Shown piece by piece: positions 1-8,139 of a stretch of DNA of 64,000 bases. The stretch spans positions 62,001 to 126,000 of the forward strand of contig CALJUX010000034.1 of assembly GCA_937978655.1 (NCBI GenBank), written 5' to 3'. Each line of letters opens with the position of its first letter. The first letter of the stretch is position 1. This DNA is from an uncultured Chromatiaceae bacterium (GTDB lineage Bacteria > Pseudomonadota > Gammaproteobacteria > Enterobacterales > Alteromonadaceae). The notes below the pieces were generated by a model. It ran no database searches. It had not been told where the DNA came from and was given only the letters and a program-made list of their open reading frames with translations. Both the position numbers and the translations under genes were made by a program.

Positions 1-1268
1 CCCTGTTCAGCGTCAATGATTTTGCCCGCATCAGCAGCTTTGGCCATTTAGGCCTGACCGTGCGCCAGCCGCTGCAGGGCGAAAGCATTTTTATTCCGCA
101 GCACGGCGCCGGTAATCCAAAAGAACTGGCGATTTTCAGTGATCAGAACAACAGCGGCGTCTGCGAAATCGACGTGGCAGTCACGGCCGGGCGCGCCGCC
201 GGTACCGACACCGGTTATTTTTGTGACACCATCGGCGGCTCGTCCGGCTCGCCGGTGATCGCGGCGCAAACTCAGAATGCCATTGCGTTACATCATTTTG
301 GCGGCTGCACCAATCAGGGCGTGCTGATCAGCAAAATCTGGCCACAAATCGCCGATGTGTTTAATCAGCAGGTCCCAACCGGTGATCAGCAAAGTGGCGG
401 CAATCAGCCGCCGGTTGCCGAATTCAGTGCCAGCTGTCAGGGCTTTTCCTGTCAGTTTTCGGCCGAAGCCTCAACCGACGCGGAAGGCCCGATCAGCGGC
501 TATCACTGGCAGTTTGGCGATGGCGTCAGCGCCTCTGGGCTACTGAGCAGCCATCAGTATCAGCGCACCGGCCGGGTGAAAGTCGATCTGACCGTGACCG
601 ACTCGCAAGGCGCCAGTGCCGCGAAAAGTCGCGAGCTGGTGATTTCAGATCCAACCTTTATGCCGCTGAGCGCCGGCGAAACCAAAACCGGGCTGAGCGG
701 TGATAAAGACCAGCAGCTGAATTTTGTGTTGCAAAGCAGCGGCAACAATCAACGGCTACAGCTGAATACCAGCGGCGGCAGCGGCGATGTGCAGCTGTAT
801 GTCCGCACCGGCACGCCACCCGATCTCAGCCAATATGACTGCAAATCGGCCCAAAGCGGCAATACCGAAAGCTGTAGTCTGTTCCTGAGCCAACCCGGCA
901 CTGTTTATCTGCGGCTACTGGGACAAACCCCGTTCAGTGGGGTGACGTTGTCAGCCACCAGTCAGACCATGCCACCCAGTGGCTTTCCAAAGCTGAACCA
1001 GAGCGCGGCCAAAGGCAGCTGGTTAAGGTATGAGTATCAGGTGATGGCCGACAACAGCAAATTGATCATCAGCAGCAGCGGCGGCAGCGGCGATGCCGAT
1101 TTGTATGTGCAAAAAGGCAGCGCGCCCAGCACCACACTGTACGACTGCCGGCCTTACAAACAAGGCAATAACGAAAGCTGCAGTATCAGCGTCAAAACCG
1201 GCGACGTGGTGCATATCGGCTTACGGGCTTATCAGGCTTTCAGCGGTCTGACGCTCGACGTGCGTTAA
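1..1268 (+). CDS. Secreted trypsin-like serine protease with PKD and two PPC domains (5' truncated)
   Basis: The reading frame is open from the left edge, so the N-terminus, including the signal peptide and part of the protease domain, lies outside the window. The visible part begins in the S1-like protease fold. The catalytic serine motif GGSSGSPV lies near bases 235-260 and is followed by an HHFGGC segment. A PKD domain follows (PVAEFSASC ... WQFGDG ... LTVTDSQG, bases about 410-640). Two PPC (pre-peptidase C-terminal) domains come next, each with a GGSGD.(V/D)LYV core and a paired-cysteine YDC...ESCS motif. PKD and PPC domains usually assist substrate adhesion or secretion and may be cleaved off during maturation. 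The protein is probably an exported protease acting outside the cell. Family assignment is firm; the substrate is unknown. A hairpin terminator follows the stop codon. Confidence 0.85.
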   Translation, partial: LFSVNDFARISSFGHLGLTVRQPLQGESIFIPQHGAGNPKELAIFSDQNNSGVCEIDVAVTAGRAAGTDTGYFCDTIGGSSGSPVIAAQTQNAIALHHFGGCTNQGVLISKIWPQIADVFNQQVPTGDQQSGGNQPPVAEFSASCQGFSCQFSAEASTDAEGPISGYHWQFGDGVSASGLLSSHQYQRTGRVKVDLTVTDSQGASAAKSRELVISDPTFMPLSAGETKTGLSGDKDQQLNFVLQSSGNNQRLQLNTSGGSGDVQLYVRTGTPPDLSQYDCKSAQSGNTESCSLFLSQPGTVYLRLLGQTPFSGVTLSATSQTMPPSGFPKLNQSAAKGSWLRYEYQVMADNSKLIISSSGGSGDADLYVQKGSAPSTTLYDCRPYKQGNNESCSISVKTGDVVHIGLRAYQAFSGLTLDVR

Positions 1269-1310
1269 ACCATGCCGGCGGCAGCAGTCGCCAGCGGTCC
1301 CTGGTCAGTC

Positions 1311-1338
1311 AAAACCCGCTGCAGAGCGGGTTTTGTTG
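1311..1338 (+). terminator. Rho-independent terminator of the protease gene
   Basis: A perfect 10-bp stem (AAAACCCGCT / AGCGGGTTTT, 1311-1320 and 1325-1334) with a GCAG loop lies 43 bases after the protease stop. The A/T arms make it potentially bidirectional, so it could also end transcription of the minus-strand gene that stops at 1360. Confidence 0.75.
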
Positions 1339-1359
1339 CTTTGCCCATCAGCCAAAGCG

Positions 1360-1776
1360 TTATTTGCCTGAGGGACGCCCCGGCTCATAGCCGTCATATC
1401 GCGGCAAAGCGGCGTCTAAATCATCCCAGCAGGCGCGGGACGAGACAAAGTTATGGGACAGTGGCCGTTCGCTGATCTCAGAGTCCAAAATCCCCAACCG
1501 CAGCCGGATTTTGTCCGGCACCTGTGCATTACTGCTATACACCGGCGACGCACAAATACGGCAAAAATGCTTCTTTTTGCCCGGCGCTGTTGCAAAAAAG
1601 CTCAGTGCTTCCTGACCGCTGCGGACAACAAAATCGCTAAGCGCCACAAAACCATTGGTGGCATAAGCCGTACCACTGCTTTTTCGGCATAAGGAACAAT
1701 GGCAATGAATGATCGCGCTGATGGGGCCGCGGATCTCAATGCTCACCGCACCACATAAACAACTGCCTTGGTACAT
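1360..1776 (-). CDS. GFA-family (CENP-V/GFA zinc-binding) protein
   Basis: A 138-residue protein with the cysteine pattern of the GFA/CENP-V fold: GSCLCGAV near the N-terminus, then HCHCSLCRK, then HFCRICASP. These cysteines bind zinc in the family, and some members bind glutathione. The specific substrate of such small single-domain members is generally unknown. I chose the ATG at 1776 because it has an AGGAG Shine-Dalgarno six bases upstream; a longer in-frame start at 1812 has none. It is transcribed in the same direction as the MATE gene upstream of it, about 100 bases away, so co-transcription is possible. Confidence 0.8.
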   Translation of the reverse strand: MYQGSCLCGAVSIEIRGPISAIIHCHCSLCRKSSGTAYATNGFVALSDFVVRSGQEALSFFATAPGKKKHFCRICASPVYSSNAQVPDKIRLRLGILDSEISERPLSHNFVSSRACWDDLDAALPRYDGYEPGRPSGK

Positions 1777-1872
1777 AAAATCTCCTGATTGCGCCTGCGG
1801 TCCGCTCAGCATGCTGTAACAACTGAGCCCGCCACACCAGTAAGGCCCGGTAATAAGACTGTTGCCTTCTCC

Positions 1873-3225
1873 TTACTGCTGCGTCAGCGCTGGCTTTGGC
1901 ATTTTTTTCAGTTGCCACTGCAACAGGCTGAAACTCAGCACGCCCTGCACCAGCACACTGAGCGCAGAACACCACCAGACCTGGGTCGGGGTAAAAGCCG
2001 GTTGTTGACTGAGCCACAGCACCGGCACAACAAACAAAGTCAAACGCACTGCCGAACTCAGCAACGACGGCCAGGTATTACCCAGCGCCTGGAACATGCC
2101 GGAGCAAGTCAGCACCAAGGCCGACGTCAGATAATTCCATGAGATAATTTTGATAAATATCACACCAGCCAGCACCACGGCAGCATCCGCCGTGAACCAG
2201 CGCATCAGCATTTCGGCTTCAAGCTGGCTGAACAGAAAAATCAGCAGCATCAGGCCAAAACTGAGCTGCAGCGCAGCACGCAGCGTCTGATGCACGCGTT
2301 CATGTAAACCTGCGCCGAGGTTTTGCCCGGCAATGGCCGGAATAGCAAACGACAGCGCCACCACCGGCAACGACACCGCTTGAATAATGCGCATACCGAT
2401 GCCAAAAGCCGCCTGCACTTCAGTGCCTAAATCACGGATCACCCAATAAACAAAAGCGGTAAATAAAAACATCAGCGCATATTCGCCGCCGGCCGGCAGA
2501 CCAATCGCCAACAAGCGCCGCCAGACTGGTAACTGCAAGGACCAGCCGGCGCTGGTATCCAGCACCTGATGCTGACAACGGCGGAAATAGACCCAGAGCA
2601 GTAGCACACCGACCGCTGATGCCAGCGTGCTGGCCAAACCCGCGCCGGCCACGCCAAGCGCCAGGCCCGTGCCCCAGCCGGAGATCAGCACCGGCGCCAG
2701 TATTAAATTCAGCAACACGGTCAGTAGCTGCACGGCCATCGCCGGTTTTACCACACCGACTGCGCGCAGTGCGGCGCCTATAGCGGTTGAGACAAATGCC
2801 AACGCCAGGCCGGGCAGATACCACTGCAAAAATTCAGCGCCGGCGGCGCGCACCGCCGCATCGGTACTGACAGTTTGCAGATAAAAATCCTGCAATAAAA
2901 ACCCGGCCAGCAGCGTCAGCGCGGTGAGAAAACCCGCCAGCAACATCGACTGGCGAAACACCTGATTGGCATAATCATGCTCAGCCGCACCAGTGGCGCG
3001 AGCGATCAGGCTGACAGTGCCCACGCTCAGCATCTGCGTCAGCGCCAGTACCAAGAACATCAGCGCTGAACCCGCACCGACCGCCGCCACCGCCGCCGGG
3101 CCAATGCCGGCGACAAAATACATATCAACAAATAAATACAAGCCCTGCACCAGCATGCCGATCATCATGGGCGTTGCCATATTAATCAGATGGCGGCGCA
3201 CCGAGCCTTGGGTTAAATCAGTCAT
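1873..3225 (-). CDS. MATE family efflux transporter
   Basis: A 450-residue polytopic membrane protein with about 12 hydrophobic segments in two related halves, as in the MATE (multidrug and toxic compound extrusion) family. The N-terminus has the typical pattern of a short charged start, then ATPMMIGMLVQGLY and VDMYFVAGIGPAAVAAVG. These exporters use Na+ or H+ gradients to expel cationic drugs or metabolites from the cytoplasm. The length matches the family (about 450 residues) and the C-terminus is a short basic cytoplasmic tail. Substrate cannot be read from sequence. It stands alone upstream of the GFA-family gene. Confidence 0.9.
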   Translation of the reverse strand: MTDLTQGSVRRHLINMATPMMIGMLVQGLYLFVDMYFVAGIGPAAVAAVGAGSALMFLVLALTQMLSVGTVSLIARATGAAEHDYANQVFRQSMLLAGFLTALTLLAGFLLQDFYLQTVSTDAAVRAAGAEFLQWYLPGLALAFVSTAIGAALRAVGVVKPAMAVQLLTVLLNLILAPVLISGWGTGLALGVAGAGLASTLASAVGVLLLWVYFRRCQHQVLDTSAGWSLQLPVWRRLLAIGLPAGGEYALMFLFTAFVYWVIRDLGTEVQAAFGIGMRIIQAVSLPVVALSFAIPAIAGQNLGAGLHERVHQTLRAALQLSFGLMLLIFLFSQLEAEMLMRWFTADAAVVLAGVIFIKIISWNYLTSALVLTCSGMFQALGNTWPSLLSSAVRLTLFVVPVLWLSQQPAFTPTQVWWCSALSVLVQGVLSFSLLQWQLKKMPKPALTQQ

Positions 3226-3273
3226 CGTGGTTTCTCAATATGTGGGGGCCACAGTTTATGGGGATAGGCCCCG

Positions 3274-3621
3274 CTAGTCGTCCCGATTCAGCGCTTCGAG
3301 CAGCTCAATGACAAAAACGAGGTCTGAATTGGGCGGGATCATGCTGCCAATTTGACGTTCACCATAAGCCAAAGCGGCCGGTACCTGCAACTTGCGGGTA
3401 CCGCCAACCTGCATGCCAATCAGGCCCAGCACCCAGCCCTGGATCACGCGGTTTTTACTCAGCACAGTTTCAAAAGGCCCATCGTGACGGTACGACGAGT
3501 CAAACTCAGTGCCGTCCGCCAGATAACCGCGATAATGCGCTTTAATCAGCGCGCCGCCTTTTTTAATGGTGTTGCCGGTACCCGGCGTCAGGTCTTCAAT
3601 AATGAGTTCGGTCAGGGCCAT
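3274..3621 (-). CDS. FKBP-type peptidyl-prolyl cis-trans isomerase, cytoplasmic
   Basis: A 115-residue single FKBP domain with no signal peptide: HYRGYLADGTEFDSSY, the VIQGWVLGL segment and the C-terminal IPPNSDLVFVIELLE strand are all conserved. It catalyses proline isomerisation during protein folding. The in-frame region upstream (to 3729) is cysteine- and arginine-rich with no homology to the fold, so the start is set at the ATG at 3621. The ribosome site there is weak. The extended region would also overlap the racemase gene. It is transcribed divergently from the racemase gene. Confidence 0.88.
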   Translation of the reverse strand: MALTELIIEDLTPGTGNTIKKGGALIKAHYRGYLADGTEFDSSYRHDGPFETVLSKNRVIQGWVLGLIGMQVGGTRKLQVPAALAYGERQIGSMIPPNSDLVFVIELLEALNRDD

Positions 3622-3761
3622 CGCCAGTTCGCTTTTGTTAAAAAAAACGCAGTATATCCTAAAGCCGGCGCGGGTCGGCGCCGTTGTGGCCCGCCAGCCT
3701 GTGACAAGCCGCAGCGGCTGTGATACCAATAAAGCCTTTCTGGCAAAACAGAGGCAAACGG

Positions 3762-4454
3762 ATGAAAACGCTCGGACTGATCGGCGGTATGAGCTGGGAA
3801 TCGACAGTGCCGTATTACCGGCAGATCAATCAACGGATCAATCAGCAATTAGGCGGCCTGCACAGCGCAAAAATCATTATGTACAGCGTTGATTTTCAAC
3901 AGATTGAAGCCTTGCAACGCAGCGGCGACTGGCAACAGGCCGGCCAGTTACTGGCCGAAGCGGCGCAGGCATTACAGCGCGCCGGCGCCCAAGGGCTGGT
4001 GCTTTGTACCAATACGATGCACAAAGTGGCAGCAGCCATCACCAGCGCCACACCACTGCCGCTGTTACATATCGCCGATGCGACAGCGCAGCAAATCCGC
4101 GCGCAGGGCCTGCGCCGCATTGGCTTGTTGGGCACCCGCTTCACCATGGAGCAGGATTTCTACAAAGCCCGGCTGGCGGCGCAGGATATCGACGTGCTGA
4201 TACCGGCGGAAGCCGATCGTGAGCAGGTGCATCAGGTGATTTATCAGGAACTTTGCCACGGACAAATCAAAGCCGATTCACGTCATGCCTATCAGCGCAT
4301 CATTGCCGCTTTAACGGCGCAAGGCGCTGAAGGCGTCATTCTGGGTTGTACTGAAATTGGTTTATTAGTGCAGCCGGAGGATGCGGCAGTGCCGCTGTTT
4401 GACACCACCGCCATCCACGCCCGCGCGGCGGCGGACTGGATGTTGCAGGATTAA
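3762..4454 (+). CDS. Aspartate/glutamate racemase family protein (YgeA-like)
   Basis: A 230-residue Asp/Glu racemase-fold protein. It starts with MKTLGLIGGMSWEST, a signature of the aspartate racemase branch. Both cysteine motifs expected for a cofactor-independent two-base mechanism are present: LCTNTMHK (Cys82) and GCTEIG (Cys196). It probably interconverts L- and D-amino acids, making D-amino acids for the cell wall or signalling. E. coli YgeA-type enzymes act broadly on homoserine and other amino acids, so aspartate specificity is not assured. The ATG at 3762 has a GAGG-type Shine-Dalgarno; the upstream in-frame ATG at 3720 lacks one. Confidence 0.85.
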   Translation: MKTLGLIGGMSWESTVPYYRQINQRINQQLGGLHSAKIIMYSVDFQQIEALQRSGDWQQAGQLLAEAAQALQRAGAQGLVLCTNTMHKVAAAITSATPLPLLHIADATAQQIRAQGLRRIGLLGTRFTMEQDFYKARLAAQDIDVLIPAEADREQVHQVIYQELCHGQIKADSRHAYQRIIAALTAQGAEGVILGCTEIGLLVQPEDAAVPLFDTTAIHARAAADWMLQD

Positions 4455-4473
4455 ACCCCTCCAGCTGCCGGGC

Positions 4474-5013
4474 TTACCAATGCAGCTGGGCAATCGCATC
4501 CGGCACTTCACCAAGCAGCACCTGCCGGATGGCGCCATCGGCACCGACCGTCACCAGCTGCGGAATGCCTTTAGCGGCAACTTTGTGATAAAGCGCCCGG
4601 TCGGGGTCGGCCACTAAAGCAAAGTTCAGCTTAAAATCGGTGCGAAACTGCTGCAACGCCGGGATTTGCTCTTCCCGGCCAATGCCGATGATTTGCAGGT
4701 CTTGCTGGCGCACCAGATCAGAGGCCATCAGCTGGGTCATGGCGCGTTTAGAATCACCGCACCAGGTAGCAAAAAATACCAGCAACTGGCGTTTTCCCGG
4801 CGCCAGACTGACTTCGTTACCGTCAATAGTGCGCAGGGTTTGCCACGGCAGCACTGCGCCCGGCTGGATGGCAAATGCAGCCGGCGCAGCGGCTGGCGCT
4901 GTTGTTGCTGTGACCGCTTTCGCCGCAACCGGCGCCGGCGTCTGACTACAGGCACTGAGGCTCAGTATGACCGCACACACCATCCCGACACTGCTTATTC
5001 CCGCTTTGTGCAT
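4474..5013 (-). CDS. Thioredoxin-like (TlpA/AhpC-type) lipoprotein with a CXXS motif
   Basis: A 179-residue lipoprotein. A signal peptide ends in the lipobox LSAC (Cys22), followed by an alanine/proline-rich linker and a thioredoxin fold of the TlpA/redoxin type. The active-site loop reads WCGDS (Cys84...Ser87) instead of the usual WCxxC, and a cis-proline follows (KGIPQLV). A CXXS site cannot form the standard intramolecular disulfide. In other families it suits mixed-disulfide isomerisation or a structural role. It is probably anchored to the periplasmic face of a membrane. The ATG at 5013 has CGGAG seven bases upstream; the upstream in-frame ATG at 5046 looks poorer. Confidence 0.75.
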   Translation of the reverse strand: MHKAGISSVGMVCAVILSLSACSQTPAPVAAKAVTATTAPAAAPAAFAIQPGAVLPWQTLRTIDGNEVSLAPGKRQLLVFFATWCGDSKRAMTQLMASDLVRQQDLQIIGIGREEQIPALQQFRTDFKLNFALVADPDRALYHKVAAKGIPQLVTVGADGAIRQVLLGEVPDAIAQLHW

Positions 5014-5307
5014 AATGAACTCCGTTATGTTGTTGTATTGTTTCATTGTTGTAAAACATCATCTTACCGCTTCACCAGCACAAAGATCCGGACAATTTGC
5101 CGGTGCGGCGACCGTCAGCGCTTGCGGATCATTCTGCCGGGCCAGCCCACCTGGCAATAGCTGGTGGGCACAGTTGGTCAGCGCCGTTTGGCACATTTTG
5201 CTTAATATCTAAGCTAACGTATTGAATATACTCAGTTGTTTCTGATTTGGAACTCTTGTTTTGTTACACTTTAATTTCATTTTTATGGCAACGCGGGCAA
5301 GTTTCAG

Positions 5308-7164
5308 ATGTGGCAGTTTTTACGACGATTTACCATCAGTCAGCGACTGATTGGCATGGGTGTGACCATGGCATTAGCAATGACAGTGTTATTGCTGACC
5401 ATGTTGCAGCAGAACCGCGACCTGAAACAGCTGGAACATGCCGACAAACTGGTTGAGATCCTCAAGACCGACGTGCTGATGCTGCGCCGCCATGAAAAAG
5501 ACTTTTTGCTGCGGCTGGAACTGAAACATCAGGGTCTGCATCAGGACAGTGTCCGCCGGGTGATGGAACACAGCGAGACGTTGCGCACCATCCTGACGCA
5601 ATATCGGCTGCAGACCAGCGCGCTGGATACTTTTTTGCAGCAGACCGCCGCGTATCAGCAGAGTTTTGCCGCGCTGGTGCAACAACGCCAGGCCATAGGC
5701 CTGCATGACAAAGACGGCCTGGCCGGTGCGATGCGCGACGCCGCCCATCAGCTGGAAAACAGCCTGGCGGGCAGCCAGAACCCACAACTGACCATCCTGC
5801 TGCTGCAACTGCGGCGCTATGAAAAAGACTTTCGCTTAAATCGCGACCTGAAATACCGCAGTCATTTTGTCCGCATCAGCGCCGAACTGGCGCCGCTGTT
5901 AAACCCGGCACAACAGGCCACGCTCAGTGCTTATCAACGCAGTTTTATCGCGCTGACCGATGCTGAAGTCAGCGCCGGCCTGGCAGCAACTGAAGGTCTG
6001 CAGGGCAAGCTGCGCCAACAAATCCAGAGTACCGAAGCCTTCCTGCAACAACTGACCGACCATACCAGCGCCGCCATTGCCGAAGAACTGCGCGACAGCC
6101 GCAATTTTGCGCTTACGGTGTTTGCGCTGACCTTGCTCGTGCTGGGGACATTAATTGTGGCGTTAAGCCGCTCGGTGATCCAACCGGTGCGCGAAGTGCA
6201 GCAGACCATTGCCGCCGTGCGCAGCCAACGCGATTTCCGCTTGCGTCTGACCTTGTCAGGTCAGGATGAAATGTCGCTGCTCGGACAAGACTTTAACGCC
6301 ATGCTTGGCGAAGTACAGCAGCTGATCCAGTCGGTGAATGGCGCGCTGCAAATGCTGGATCAGGCAGCAGCGGGTCTGAGTACAGCCACAGCCCAGACGC
6401 GTCAGGGCATGGCACAACAACAAACCGAAACCGATCTGGTGGCCACCGCCGTCACCGAAATGGGCGCCACTATTCAGGAAATTGCCGCCAATACCGAAAT
6501 GGCCGCCAGCAAAGCCGAAGCAACCAATCAGCACGCCCTGCGCGGCCGGCAGCAGGTTCAGGATACGGTCAGCGGTATCCGCCAGTTGTCGCAACGGCTG
6601 CAACAGGCCACCGGTACAGTGCATAGCCTGGCGCAAGACAGTCAGACCATCGGCTCAGTACTGGAAGTGATCCGCAGCCTGGCTGATCAAACCAACCTGC
6701 TGGCGCTGAACGCGGCGATCGAAGCGGCACGAGCCGGTGAACAAGGCCGGGGTTTTGCGGTCGTCGCCGACGAAGTGCGGATGCTGGCGATGAAAACCCA
6801 GCAGTCCACCAAGCAGATTGAAGGCATTATTCAGGGGCTGCAACAACGCACAGCCGAGATTGTGCAACAAATCCGTTTATGCAGCGATCAGGGAGCAAAC
6901 AGCGCCGATCAGGCGGATTTAACACTGCAGTTGCTGGGAACCATGACTGCAGACATCGGCAATGTGCTGGACATGACCACCACCATTGCGGCCGCGATTG
7001 AAGAGCAAAGTCTGGTCGCTGCTGAAGTCAATCAGAATGTCGTGCGGATCCGTGATCTGGCCGTTGCCACACTCGATACCAGTCAGCATAACGCCCAGAT
7101 CAGTGAAGACGTTTCACAGCAGGCTCACAGCCTGCACCGCAGTATCGATCGTTTTTTTGCCTGA
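5308..7164 (+). CDS. Methyl-accepting chemotaxis protein with HBM-type sensor domain
   Basis: A 618-residue chemoreceptor. A first membrane helix spans about residues 13-33. A periplasmic all-helical sensor (about 35-265) carries the duplicated motif RRHEKDF (60-66) and RRYEKDF (169-175), typical of the helical bimodular (HBM) domain known from McpS. A second membrane helix (about 268-288) and a HAMP domain follow. The long signalling coiled coil has the conserved hairpin tip (LADQTNLLALNAAIEAARAG) that contacts CheA and CheW. There is no C-terminal NWETF-type pentapeptide for CheR tethering. HBM receptors often sense small organic acids, but the ligand here is unknown. It is a stand-alone gene ending in a strong terminator. 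The 294 bases upstream hold no other gene. Confidence 0.9.
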   Translation: MWQFLRRFTISQRLIGMGVTMALAMTVLLLTMLQQNRDLKQLEHADKLVEILKTDVLMLRRHEKDFLLRLELKHQGLHQDSVRRVMEHSETLRTILTQYRLQTSALDTFLQQTAAYQQSFAALVQQRQAIGLHDKDGLAGAMRDAAHQLENSLAGSQNPQLTILLLQLRRYEKDFRLNRDLKYRSHFVRISAELAPLLNPAQQATLSAYQRSFIALTDAEVSAGLAATEGLQGKLRQQIQSTEAFLQQLTDHTSAAIAEELRDSRNFALTVFALTLLVLGTLIVALSRSVIQPVREVQQTIAAVRSQRDFRLRLTLSGQDEMSLLGQDFNAMLGEVQQLIQSVNGALQMLDQAAAGLSTATAQTRQGMAQQQTETDLVATAVTEMGATIQEIAANTEMAASKAEATNQHALRGRQQVQDTVSGIRQLSQRLQQATGTVHSLAQDSQTIGSVLEVIRSLADQTNLLALNAAIEAARAGEQGRGFAVVADEVRMLAMKTQQSTKQIEGIIQGLQQRTAEIVQQIRLCSDQGANSADQADLTLQLLGTMTADIGNVLDMTTTIAAAIEEQSLVAAEVNQNVVRIRDLAVATLDTSQHNAQISEDVSQQAHSLHRSIDRFFA

Positions 7165-7171
7165 GCGATAG

Positions 7172-7206
7172 AAAAGGCCGGGATTGCTGGCCCGGCCTTT
7201 TAACAG
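7172..7206 (+). terminator. Rho-independent terminator of the chemoreceptor gene
   Basis: An 11-bp perfect stem (AAAAGGCCGGG / CCCGGCCTTTT; 7172-7182 and 7191-7201) with an 8-base loop starts eight bases after the stop codon. The A-rich left and T-rich right arms could also terminate the minus-strand gene ending at 7263. Confidence 0.85.
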
Positions 7207-7262
7207 AAGCGGTTGCCGCCGCTTCTGGTGCTTAGGGAATACTGAGGACAGCAGCTGGTGCT

Positions 7263-7772
7263 TTAACGCAACTGCTGTAAATACTGCTGTAAGGTCAGGA
7301 TATTGTGATTGTAGGCACTGGGTTCACCCAATGACACCCCCTGACTGCGGACATAAAAATCAAACGGCAGCTGACGCTGGCCAAAGAAGCTGACAAAACC
7401 ATCCGGCTGTAAGGTGTCACCATTTAACCCGATCGCCCAGTTCCGCGCCTGATAGTCTTTCAGCTGGCCAATAATGGCATTCACCAGCTCAGTTTCAGCA
7501 TGGGTCTGTTGCTGAATATAAGCCTGTAACGTACTGATATTATTGTCATAAGCAGATTCTGCACCGACAGAAACGCCCTGACTGCGGACAAAGAACGCAA
7601 ACGGCAGGCTGCGATCGTTAAAGAATTTCAGAAAGCCGTCAGGCTGCAGAGTGTCACCGTTGAGACCAATGGCCCAGAAGCGATTTTTGTAGTCCTGCAG
7701 CCCTTGGATAGTGGCGCGGCTGGCACTGATATTTTGTGCCGGTAACGACCAGACCAATGATTGTTGTTCCAT
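7263..7772 (-). CDS. Uncharacterised protein made of two tandem about 70-residue repeats
   Basis: A 169-residue soluble protein that I do not recognise. It is almost entirely two copies of one module, about residues 20-90 and 99-169. Each contains WAIGLNGDTLQPDGF, an LPF.F(F/Y)VRSQGVS(V/L)G segment and an SAY..NI.TLQ.Y.QQ helix. The copies are roughly two-thirds identical, so the duplication is recent or both copies are under selection. There is no signal peptide or membrane segment. The start has an excellent AAGGAGAT ribosome site. It reads away from rdrA across a 367-base divergent intergenic region, so shared control or membership of the same accessory block is possible but unproven. Confidence 0.65.
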   Translation of the reverse strand: MEQQSLVWSLPAQNISASRATIQGLQDYKNRFWAIGLNGDTLQPDGFLKFFNDRSLPFAFFVRSQGVSVGAESAYDNNISTLQAYIQQQTHAETELVNAIIGQLKDYQARNWAIGLNGDTLQPDGFVSFFGQRQLPFDFYVRSQGVSLGEPSAYNHNILTLQQYLQQLR

Positions 7773-8139
7773 ATTCCATCTCCTTGAAAAGGTACACCTG
7801 AAATCAGTTCAGGCACTGACAATCTAGTCAGCCGGATGGCGCTGAGAATGATAAATTCCTGATAAATTTCGCATAAACAGGAACACACGTTCCGATATCA
7901 TTGACAAAATATGACTAAAAATCCGACAAATCCTGCCAACGCTGTGACCGGCGCTGTTGTGCCCTGAATTGTCACATTCGTTGGCCTTGCCATAGAAAAC
8001 CGGCATTTTTTAACTATGCTTCAACAGCATTGCGCAGGCAGTCAGCCGGCGAATGCCATCCTCTTTTGCAGACAAAACCGCTGAGATACGCAAGTGTGCC
8101 GTTCGCGTCATGGAGTACAGCACTACACAAGGAACAGCG
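7773..8139. other. Divergent intergenic region between the repeat protein and rdrA
   Basis: These 367 bases hold no convincing gene. In-frame codons upstream of rdrA (from 8053) exist but carry no ribosome site. The middle (about 7840-7930) is AT-rich and must contain the promoters for the two divergent genes, but I could not pick out a consensus -35/-10 pair with confidence. Confidence 0.5.

Noticed and set aside
8053..8139. Upstream extension of rdrA
   Set aside because: No ribosome site and poor resemblance to the RdrA N-terminus, whereas ATG 8140 has AAGGA at proper spacing.
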